Assembly (NCBI GenBank): GCA_018818465.1
Contig: JAHIRU010000052.1
Coordinates: 1-20,347, forward strand
Origin: Nanobdellota archaeon
Lineage (GTDB): Archaea; Aenigmatarchaeota; Aenigmatarchaeia; QMZP01
Reading direction: 5' to 3'
DNA: 20,347 nt
Positions within the stretch are counted from its first letter, which is position 1; every line of letters begins with the position of its first letter. The notes beneath the pieces are model-generated. The model made no database searches, was not told the origin of the DNA, and saw only the letters and a program-made list of their open reading frames with translations. Shown in pieces: positions 9,082 to 15,196 of this stretch. Position numbers and translations under genes: made by a program.

Positions 9082-9630
9082 TTAGCGTCGCTTCTTATCG
9101 GTTTTTATCAAAGAAATTACCATAGAATTGGCCTTTGGACGAGGTTCAAAAGCCTCCTTTGGGACGTCCATTTCTATAGAAATTTTGAAGTTTTCTTGTG
9201 CAAATTTTGACAGTTTACTATAATTATCATCACCAGGCTTTGCAAGAAGCCTATAAGCAAAGGATTTTGAAACAGTGAAAACAGCTCTCTTGAAATCAAA
9301 AGAAGGAAGCTTCTGAATCAGAGCTTCGCATATAGCATAAGGCAGACTGCCAACAATTTTATCTGCAGATAAATCAGATTTTAACGCATTCTTGATTAAA
9401 ACACTGACGTTTTTATAACTTCTCAAATTTCTCTCAAGAATAGGTTTCAGTTTCTTGTCAACTTCTATAGTAATCACCTTTCTTGCAGTTTTAGCAAGTT
9501 CCTTTGTCAAAATTCCTTTTCCTGCACCTATCTCTATAACCGTTTCATTTGACGCAATTTCTGCAAGAGAGGCAATTTTCCTTACAATTTCCTTGTTAAC
9601 CATGAAATGTTGGTCTTTTTCCATAAGCAT
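9082..9630 (-). CDS. Short KsgA/Dim1-like rRNA adenine dimethyltransferase (182 aa)
   Basis: KsgA/Dim1 enzymes dimethylate two adjacent adenines in the 3' hairpin of 16S rRNA. Signs of the family are KDQHFMVNKEI near the N-terminus, SAM motif I VIEIGAGKGILT, the acidic motif II ITIEVD, and the late FEPRPKANSMVISL segment, matching the F-P-P-V-S-V pattern before the C-terminal domain. Full-length archaeal enzymes have about 260-280 residues; this one stops right after that segment, so the whole C-terminal RNA-binding domain is absent. The usual catalytic NLPY/F motif IV reads SLPY (N to S). The ORF is intact with a proper stop, so this is not an obvious frameshift. ATG 9624 is an alternative start. 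It may be a reduced but working enzyme or a relative with another substrate. Confidence 0.82.
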   Translation of the reverse strand: MLMEKDQHFMVNKEIVRKIASLAEIASNETVIEIGAGKGILTKELAKTARKVITIEVDKKLKPILERNLRSYKNVSVLIKNALKSDLSADKIVGSLPYAICEALIQKLPSFDFKRAVFTVSKSFAYRLLAKPGDDNYSKLSKFAQENFKISIEMDVPKEAFEPRPKANSMVISLIKTDKKRR

Positions 9631-9662
9631 TATTAAAGTAAGGTTGTTTAAAAAATAACAAT
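9631..9662. promoter_or_regulatory. 32-bp interleaved divergent promoter
   Basis: The gap holds tattaaag at 9631-9638, about 28 nt before the plus-strand ATG at 9663, and a T/A-rich box at about 9647-9656 (minus strand ttttttaaac), about 22-27 nt before the minus-strand starts at 9630/9624. Each TATA-like element lies inside the region transcribed or melted by the other. Both mRNAs would be leaderless or nearly so; neither gene has an RBS. Confidence 0.45.
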
Positions 9663-10823
9663 ATGGGTAAAAGACATCAAATCAAGGAACTGGAAGAAGA
9701 GGCTAAAGAAGCGAAAACAAAGACAAAAGACTCTGGAAAGCAGGAACAGATAACTGAGATTGAAGATGAGATAAGGAAAACAAAATATAACAAAGCTACG
9801 CAGAAGCATATAGGTGCTCTGAAAGCAAAGCTAGCAAAATTGCGTCAGGATGCTCAAAAGACTTCTGGTGGACCGCAGAGCCTTGGTTATGGCATCAAAA
9901 AATCTGGTGATGCTACTCTTGTTTTAGTTGGTTATCCTTCTGTTGGTAAATCCACGATTTTGAACAAGTTAACTGATGCAAAATCAAAAGTAGCTCATTA
10001 TGAATTTACAACAACAGAGGTTGTTCCAGGTGTGATGAAAATGAATGGGGCCAGCATACAGATGCTGGATGTTCCAGGATTGATAGAAGGAGTTTCCTCT
10101 GGAAAGGGTCGTGGTAAAGAGGTCCTTTCTGTTGTTAGAATAGCAGATCTGATACTCTTTGTTTTAGACAACAAGGAGCCTGAAAAACGTCTAAAAATAA
10201 TGAAGAAAGAGCTTTACAATTCTGGTTTCAGGCTGAATCAAAAAAAACCTAACGTAAAAATAGAAAAGAAGAGTGTTGGTGGAATAAACGTTGAATCTAC
10301 GGTTAAACTCACAAAAACAGCGCCAGACGAGATAAAAGCAGTAGCAGGATCGTTTGGTATTTACAACGCTGATATTTTGATAAGAGATGATATAACAGCA
10401 GATGAATTCATAGATGCTTTGCTTGGAAATAGAAGTTATGTCCCAATGATAGTTTTATTGAACAAAACTGATATGATGAGAGAGGAAGAAGTGGAAATGT
10501 TTTGCTTAAAAAACCAGGCAATACCTATTTCAGCTGAAATGGGGGAACATCTAGAAGATCTTAAAAACAGCATCTGGGAAAATCTTGGTTTAATTAGAAT
10601 TTATCTAAAAAGATTAGGCAAAGAACCTGATATGAAAGAACCTATTATAATGAAAAATAATTCCATGGTAAGCGATGTGGCAAAGGAAATACATAAGGTT
10701 TTCAAAGACAGATTCACTTTTGCAAGAATATGGGGACCTTCAGCAAAGTTTCCTGGACAGAGAATTGGTCCTGAGCATATGCTACAAGATAAAGATATAG
10801 TAGAGCTGCATTCTAATAAATAG
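9663..10823 (+). CDS. DRG/Rbg-family GTPase with C-terminal TGS domain
   Basis: DRG (developmentally regulated GTP-binding) proteins are conserved Obg-superfamily GTPases of archaea and eukaryotes that act with translating ribosomes. Visible here are a charged N-terminal coiled-coil region (1-65); G1 GYPSVGKST (90-98); the switch TTT; G3 DVPGLIEG (136-143) followed by the Gly-rich SSGKGRGKE segment typical of DRG; an inserted S5D2L-like part (about 180-250); G4 NKTD (267-270); a G5-like SAEMG; and a TGS domain (about 325-386) ending in LQDKDIVELHSNK. At 386 aa it is close to the family length. The last 11 nt overlap the 3' end of the convergent gene at 10813. Confidence 0.95.
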   Translation: MGKRHQIKELEEEAKEAKTKTKDSGKQEQITEIEDEIRKTKYNKATQKHIGALKAKLAKLRQDAQKTSGGPQSLGYGIKKSGDATLVLVGYPSVGKSTILNKLTDAKSKVAHYEFTTTEVVPGVMKMNGASIQMLDVPGLIEGVSSGKGRGKEVLSVVRIADLILFVLDNKEPEKRLKIMKKELYNSGFRLNQKKPNVKIEKKSVGGINVESTVKLTKTAPDEIKAVAGSFGIYNADILIRDDITADEFIDALLGNRSYVPMIVLLNKTDMMREEEVEMFCLKNQAIPISAEMGEHLEDLKNSIWENLGLIRIYLKRLGKEPDMKEPIIMKNNSMVSDVAKEIHKVFKDRFTFARIWGPSAKFPGQRIGPEHMLQDKDIVELHSNK

Positions 10824-11232
10824 ATCTTCTGAAAGTTATATAGAGTGTACCTGAATATTCACCCAACTCTGTTCCTTCTGGAATGTCTGCTATAACTAAT
10901 ATATTATCAATAGAATCTGGTTTTAAAACAAAGTTGTTTTTTGAAAAGGAAACAAATTGAGATATATTGCCTTCTGAATAAATGTTTACGATAAGATTTT
11001 CATTACCACTGTTAGTAAGATTGAAACCCTTTTCTACACTACCCTTTCCTGGAACAGATCCAAAATACATAACATCTGTATCTAAATTAAAACCAGTATA
11101 ATTGCTGACAAGTACGTGCATTTTTACGGTTTTAGTTTCAATCGGTAACTGAAAAAACCAGAAATATACAATAAACAGGCTAAGAAAAATTATGATAAAC
11201 AGTATAGAAAAAATCTTAAACTGTTTTTTCAT
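10813..11232 (-). CDS. One-TM protein with Ig-like extracytoplasmic domain (139 aa)
   Basis: An N-terminal signal anchor (about 6-28, very hydrophobic) is followed by a beta-rich domain. The segment VMYFGSVPGKGSVEKGF then NLTNSGNENLIVNI has the F-G-x-V-x-x-G ... N-x-G layout of Ig-like and TasA-like surface domains, and it resembles the INFGTVTLG ... IRNDG segment of the protein at 12202. It is the last gene of the minus-strand surface operon; its ATG follows the TGA of the upstream gene with no gap, suggesting reinitiation, and no good RBS is seen. Its 3' end overlaps the DRG gene by 11 nt on the opposite strand. The function is unknown; a minor subunit or assembly factor for surface structures is inference. 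Confidence 0.78.
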   Translation of the reverse strand: MKKQFKIFSILFIIIFLSLFIVYFWFFQLPIETKTVKMHVLVSNYTGFNLDTDVMYFGSVPGKGSVEKGFNLTNSGNENLIVNIYSEGNISQFVSFSKNNFVLKPDSIDNILVIADIPEGTELGEYSGTLYITFRRSIY

Positions 11233-12135
11233 TCAAAACCAACCTTTTTTCTTCATATATAATATTAAAGCTGTAGCAAATAATCCCAGCAATATGAAAA
11301 ATGATAAAAATATTACCTCAACACCTATATCAATTCCCTCTTTGCCAGTCTCTCCTGTATCAGGTTTTTGTTGAGATTCTTCCGGTACATTTTCATTAAT
11401 GTTTCCTATTTCACCACCTTCTTGAATTAATACAAATATTTTTTCAGCAGTGAATTCTTGTGTATTGCATAAAAGAGTTGCTTTAGCTGTGTGCTCTCCT
11501 GCTGAAGCATCTACGGTATTCCATTGTATATCAAAGTCTGTATTTCCTGTAGATGCTATAACAGTTTCACTCATCTCAAATTCTGTTATCTTCTGGTCAG
11601 AATAAAATATCTCTAACAAACCGCTGCATGCAGCGTCCTCTGTACCAAAATTAGTTATTTTTAAGCTAATTGGAACAATATTTCCAGCATAACCATCACT
11701 TGCTAATAATGAAAGCTCTATATACGTACCTTCGAAAAGTTTTCTTATCCATAACTGAGATTCAACAGCTGCTCTACCACCCATCATAGAACCTTCTGGT
11801 GCTGTTTCCATTGCACCTATTCTTGTATCAAATATGCCATAACCTTCCAGCGAATCTGGAAGATTTATATCATAGCTAAAAGTTTTTCTTTCGTTAGGAG
11901 AAAGTGCATAAAAAGTATCATGCAATATTATGTAATCAGCTAAATCACCCTTTTTATACAATTCAACTGTTTTTGCTTCATCTTCGTTGTTTATTACAGT
12001 ATATTCACGAATCTCTTGAAGATCTGGTTGAAAATCTATTATTACTCTGCTAGGAGATATGCCAAGTGCTTCAGATTCAATTACCATTGAATTCAGAGCC
12101 AAAACAAAGACCAATAATGTTAAGATTTTTCTCAA
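11233..12135 (-). CDS. Surface protein with signal peptide and C-terminal membrane anchor (300 aa)
   Basis: A signal peptide (1-24) precedes a first Ig-like domain (LGISPSRVIIDFQPDLQ, then EYTVINNEDEAKTVEL) of the kind seen in DUF916/WxL-associated and pilus-chaperone-like proteins. A second Ig-like domain (about 145-240) has a probable disulfide (C173 with C222). Then come an acidic Pro/Gly/Glu linker and a C-terminal TM (about 272-293) ending in KKKGWF, so the protein is anchored with a cytoplasmic tail. The start is TTG at 12135: AGGTGA at 12142-12147 lies 6 nt upstream, and a later ATG would destroy the signal peptide. It follows the TasA-like gene across a T-rich stretch and directly abuts the 139-aa gene. 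A chaperone or scaffold role for surface fibres is a hypothesis from domain type and context. Confidence 0.8.
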   Translation of the reverse strand: MRKILTLLVFVLALNSMVIESEALGISPSRVIIDFQPDLQEIREYTVINNEDEAKTVELYKKGDLADYIILHDTFYALSPNERKTFSYDINLPDSLEGYGIFDTRIGAMETAPEGSMMGGRAAVESQLWIRKLFEGTYIELSLLASDGYAGNIVPISLKITNFGTEDAACSGLLEIFYSDQKITEFEMSETVIASTGNTDFDIQWNTVDASAGEHTAKATLLCNTQEFTAEKIFVLIQEGGEIGNINENVPEESQQKPDTGETGKEGIDIGVEVIFLSFFILLGLFATALILYMKKKGWF

Positions 12136-12170
12136 ACACTTTCACCTATATAGATATATGTAATAAGAGT

Positions 12171-12190
12171 TAAAAAAAATAAAAAAATAA
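12171..12190 (-). terminator. T-rich intercistronic terminator in the surface operon
   Basis: On the minus strand, a T7 run, one A and a T8 run follow within 35 nt of the stop codon of the TasA-like gene. Runs of this kind are sufficient for archaeal intrinsic termination. It separates the two small upstream genes from the two downstream membrane proteins and would let the upstream pair be made in excess. No clear strong TATA box follows it before the TTG start at 12135. Confidence 0.55.
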
Positions 12191-12201
12191 TTTCATTTCA
12201 C

Positions 12202-12753
12202 CTATATTGCTTCTGATGCAGTTAATGTTACGGTTGATGCTTTATTACCAGCTGGTTCATCTGTTGGTACACCTATAGCTATTTCAATTTCAATTTCATC
12301 TGCTGTGTCGCCGAAACCTAAACCCTTCACCACTGTTATTGGCAACAATTCTATTGGCATGTTTGTCCATGTTACAACAGATCCTACAGGACATAACACC
12401 ATTTCCGTTGTACCACCGCACATAAATTGGTAATTGATTGTTGGGTTAGGCGTACTAGTAAATAGGTCAGTTGCTCCTATAGTTATGTCCACAGCAACGC
12501 TTCCATCATTTCTGATATAGAATGGTAATGGAATACCATCTGTTGTATCATCTCTTTGACCCAGAGTGACTGTACCAAAATTGATGTCAGAAGTTACTAA
12601 CGTTATTGTTGTGTCTGGATCCAGTTGCATTCCTACTGTTCCTGTTGCCATTCCTATGCGTCCAGCTGACATATTTGTGATCAAAAAAACTCCTCCGAGA
12701 GAAATCACTATAGAAACCACAACAAGAGCAGCTAATATGTTATTATCTATCAT
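12202..12753 (-). CDS. TasA/camelysin-like surface beta protein (183 aa)
   Basis: An N-terminal hydrophobic segment (about 6-27) is followed by GTVGMQLDPDTTITL and a Thr/Ile/Val-rich beta domain: DINFGTVTLGQ, then LPFYIRNDGSVAVDITIGATDLF, with a C113-C122-type Cys pair in the middle and a closing strand pattern near EPAGNKASTVTLTASE. This layout matches TasA/camelysin-like and archaeal bundling-pilus-type proteins, in which subunits polymerise by donor-strand exchange. I infer the family from layout, not from a search. The start is certain: GAGGAGG sits 5 nt before the ATG, and that RBS overlaps the stop codon of the 70-aa gene, so translation is coupled. It is probably the main structural subunit of the operon. 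Confidence 0.8.
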   Translation of the reverse strand: MIDNNILAALVVVSIVISLGGVFLITNMSAGRIGMATGTVGMQLDPDTTITLVTSDINFGTVTLGQRDDTTDGIPLPFYIRNDGSVAVDITIGATDLFTSTPNPTINYQFMCGGTTEMVLCPVGSVVTWTNMPIELLPITVVKGLGFGDTADEIEIEIAIGVPTDEPAGNKASTVTLTASEAI

Positions 12754-12763
12754 TTTATCCTCC

Positions 12764-12976
12764 TCAAGTTGAAACAGTCAAGCCGACTGTCCCCTTTCCT
12801 GTTGAAATTGGAGGTTCTCCCACATAAGCACCCACTGTACCTTTATCTATGTCGTTGTTCGAAATACCCGAGCCGTTCATTAATGAAAAAGTAACTGTAC
12901 CTACTCCTACCACTGAAACTACTAGCAATAAAACCACTAGAAACGTAATCGCGTTTTTTGATACTTCTCCCTTCAT
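12764..12976 (-). CDS. Small membrane peptide with GTVG repeats (70 aa)
   Basis: A short N-terminal part and one transmembrane helix (about 10-32) are followed by a 38-residue tail containing two KGTVG motifs (DKGTVGAYVGEPP and GKGTVGLTVS). The neighbouring 183-aa protein has the same GTVG motif just after its own membrane segment, so this looks like a shortened relative carrying only the N-terminal module. It is the first gene of the surface operon. The 5' region holds an RBS separated from the ATG by a perfect hairpin (see 12977-13006). A role as anchor, initiator or donor-strand peptide is possible but unproven. Confidence 0.72.
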   Translation of the reverse strand: MKGEVSKNAITFLVVLLLVVSVVGVGTVTFSLMNGSGISNNDIDKGTVGAYVGEPPISTGKGTVGLTVST

Positions 12977-13006
12977 ATAAAAAGCGAATAAATTTCGCTA
13001 CCTCCT
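12977..13006 (-). promoter_or_regulatory. Ribosome binding site separated from ATG by a hairpin
   Basis: On the minus strand AGGAGGT (13006-13000) is followed at once by a perfect 6-bp hairpin, AGCGAA-ATTTA-TTCGCT (12999-12983), then six bases, then the ATG. Unfolded, the RBS is 23 nt from the start, too far for good use. Folded, the spacing is 6 nt, like the next gene (5 nt) and the 12135 gene (6 nt). An in-frame TAG and the absence of ATG, GTG or TTG codons in between rule out a nearer start. TTTAAAAG at about 13022-13029 may be the promoter. Confidence 0.7.
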
Positions 13007-13053
13007 GTAATATATATTATCTTTTAAACTATTAAAAAGAAGATGTGATTGTC

Positions 13054-13443
13054 ATGTATTCGGACCTATTATTTGTTATAGTTATTTTGCTTTTAATTTT
13101 TGTTATATATCTCTATAGAAATGTCTATAAAGAAAATACAAAGTTAAGACTTCTTGTAGAAGATCTGCGTTCAAGCAAGCAGAGTCTTAGTACCAAATAC
13201 GGTAAGATGACAGAACAGTTCATACCATTCCTTGAAGTATACCCATACAATGAACAAAACTTCCGCTTTTTAGGAACGCCGATAGATGGCGTACAGTTTG
13301 AGGATGATAAAGTAATTTTTATTGAATTCAAGACAGGCGACTCAAATCTAACTGTAAAACAAAACAAAATAAAGGATTTGGTGAACAAAGGCAAAGTTGA
13401 ATTCAAAACCATTCGAATAAATGAAAAAACATCTAAAGAATAA
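13054..13443 (+). CDS. Membrane-anchored PD-(D/E)XK-like nuclease, COG4741 type (129 aa)
   Basis: This matches the archaeal family described as predicted secreted endonucleases distantly related to Holliday junction resolvases. A single N-terminal TM (4-22) is followed by a short coiled-coil part (LRLLVEDLRSSKQS), then EQFIPFLEVYPY, FRFLGTPIDGVQF and VIFIEFK. The nuclease residues read as E54, D78, E91 and K93, with Q103 in the following helix. The length is normal for the family. ATG 13054 was chosen because GTGAT at 13045-13049 is the likely RBS; the GTG itself would add three residues. The substrate and the reason for membrane anchoring are unknown; it may act on DNA at the cell surface or the inner face, depending on topology. 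Confidence 0.88.
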   Translation: MYSDLLFVIVILLLIFVIYLYRNVYKENTKLRLLVEDLRSSKQSLSTKYGKMTEQFIPFLEVYPYNEQNFRFLGTPIDGVQFEDDKVIFIEFKTGDSNLTVKQNKIKDLVNKGKVEFKTIRINEKTSKE

Positions 13444-13458
13444 AAACCAAATATATAT

Positions 13459-14430
13459 ATGAGAATTCTATTGGCATCGTTTCTAATATTAACTCTCTTT
13501 TTAGTCAATCCTGTTTTTGCTGAAATGGGTGAAGTAGGCGTTGATATACCGTGTTCTTTTGATGAGGATTGTCAATTAGGTGAAACATGTTGTGATGGTT
13601 TTTGTTTAGACAACCCCAACAGAGAATGTTTTTTGATTATTAATGCTGTGAATTGTACTGGTCAACAAACATGTGGAGGAGGAACATGGGGAGAATGCAT
13701 TTTAGATGATCCTGATTGCGGTTCGGTATCACCTACACCACCAAACGGTGGCGGCGGCTCTGGTGGCGGAGGCGGAGGCGGAGCCTCGCGTTGTAAAGAA
13801 GGCGAAATCAAATCTTGCGGAAACCAGATAGGTGCTTGCGAAGGAGCTATCCAGACATGCGTTGATGGAAAGTGGACAGATTGTTCTGTAGAACCAACAG
13901 ATGAAATATGCAACACATTTGATGATGACTGCGAAGGCGTAATAGATAATGTATATGGATTCATAACTATAGAGGAAACTTCTTGCTGGTGTGTTGATGC
14001 TCAAAACGAACCAAAACAAGAATCATGCAACGGTATTGATGATGACTGTAACGGCATAATAGATGATTACGCTGATTGCTGTTTTGTTCCAGGTGAAACA
14101 AGAGATTGCGGTCCTGATTCAAATCAGGGAATATGTGAATTCGGAATATCGATATGCGGTGATGACGAATTGTGGGGAGAGTGTGTAGATGCTTTCTATC
14201 CTGAAAAAACAGATCTATGTTTTAACGAATTGGATGACAATTGCAACGGATTAGTTGATGACAACTGCGAACATTGCCAAGATAACATACAGAATTCAGA
14301 TGAAGAGGGAGTTGATTGTGGAGGCAGCTGTCTCACAGAATGCACGAACTGGTTATGGATAATAATTATTGTAGCAATTATCATAATTACTCTAATTATA
14401 GTATGGTACTGGAGAAAAAAGAAAAAATGA
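13459..14430 (+). CDS. Cys-rich anchored surface protein with MopE-like metal-binding repeats (323 aa)
   Basis: A signal peptide (1-21) is followed by a Cys-rich head (CSFDEDCQLGETCCDGFC), a Pro then Gly-rich hinge (about 92-108), and repeats of the MopE or Asp-Asp-Asp-Cys-Asn type: C151-NTFDDDCEGVID, C190-NGIDDDCNGIIDD and C254-FNELDDNCNGLVDD. Each is an EF-hand-like Asp-rich loop in a Cys frame, known in this family as a putative metal-binding motif. A final CQDNIQNSDEEGVDCGGSC module precedes a C-terminal TM (about 298-316) and a KKKK stop-transfer tail. It is probably displayed outside the cell, with disulfides and bound Ca2+ or similar ions. It starts 15 nt after the nuclease gene without an RBS, so its own transcript or reinitiation is possible. 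Confidence 0.9.
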   Translation: MRILLASFLILTLFLVNPVFAEMGEVGVDIPCSFDEDCQLGETCCDGFCLDNPNRECFLIINAVNCTGQQTCGGGTWGECILDDPDCGSVSPTPPNGGGGSGGGGGGGASRCKEGEIKSCGNQIGACEGAIQTCVDGKWTDCSVEPTDEICNTFDDDCEGVIDNVYGFITIEETSCWCVDAQNEPKQESCNGIDDDCNGIIDDYADCCFVPGETRDCGPDSNQGICEFGISICGDDELWGECVDAFYPEKTDLCFNELDDNCNGLVDDNCEHCQDNIQNSDEEGVDCGGSCLTECTNWLWIIIIVAIIIITLIIVWYWRKKKK

Positions 14431-14470
14431 AAGTAATTCGATAATAAATAATTAACTTTCAACTATTTTT

Positions 14471-15196
14471 ATGAGCAGAAGTTTAGCACCGTATGGTATG
14501 TTGCCAGGTTATGAAGAAATCAGGACTTTAGAAGTTCATCGAGATGCCTGGGCAGTAGATTTGGATCCATTTTTTAAACGATGGTTTTCTCAAAGAGATT
14601 ATGTTCTAGGTTTTCCACAAGGTTATGAAAGACGTAAAGAAGATGGAAATGTTGTGACATACAAATTTGATGTAACAGAGTTCTGTGAAAGTTTTATAGG
14701 AGGATATTCTCTAAATGAAATTACAGATTTTCTAGGCAGACATCTTGCAGATGAAACAGATCAATCAGAATATTTTGTTAACATGATAAAAGACATTTTT
14801 GATAAGCATAATCATTTGTTCAGAATAGATTCTCATGATTATTTACAGCTCTATAAAACAGGAATTCCTATTGGAGATATAGAGACCAACAATACACTTT
14901 CCATAAAGGAAATAGAGTCTGAAATACCTATGAGCTATTTTTCTGATTGCAGGCTTAGGGATCGTGTTGTCAATCGTCATGACGGGGATTTTCCAGGATT
15001 TAAGTCAAAGGATCTTGAAATATCGCATCCAATTTTATCAAAAAATTCGAGAAAGGTAAGAGACTTGCTATTAAAAATGAGTATAATATCATTCCAACCA
15101 TATAGAGGACATGATTTAGATGATGAGAGCCTAATCAAATCACATGATTTAACAGATAACGCTTTAAAACTTCTAAAAGATGGATTTAAAAAATAA
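14471..15196 (+). CDS. Hypothetical soluble protein (241 aa)
   Basis: I do not recognise this protein. It has no signal peptide and no transmembrane segment. It is rich in Asp, Phe, Arg and His, with segments such as SQRDYVLGFPQGYERR, TEFCESFIGGYSLNEITDFLGRH and SYFSDCRLRDRVVNRHDGD. The middle part (about 75-115) looks helical and might be a winged-helix-like fold, but no motif settles it. ATG 14471 lies about 24 nt after aataaataatt (14443-14453), which fits a leaderless transcript. The stop codon directly abuts the stop of the convergent HerA-like gene (15196/15197), so the two 3' ends leave no room for a separate terminator. Confidence 0.75.
   Translation: MSRSLAPYGMLPGYEEIRTLEVHRDAWAVDLDPFFKRWFSQRDYVLGFPQGYERRKEDGNVVTYKFDVTEFCESFIGGYSLNEITDFLGRHLADETDQSEYFVNMIKDIFDKHNHLFRIDSHDYLQLYKTGIPIGDIETNNTLSIKEIESEIPMSYFSDCRLRDRVVNRHDGDFPGFKSKDLEISHPILSKNSRKVRDLLLKMSIISFQPYRGHDLDDESLIKSHDLTDNALKLLKDGFKK

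Noticed and set aside
13662..14019. Open reading frames on the minus strand across the MopE-like gene, including a Pro-rich one
   Set aside because: They are shadows of the Gly-rich hinge and Asp/Cys repeats of the plus-strand gene, which has signal peptide, repeats and TM in frame; they have no RBS or family features.
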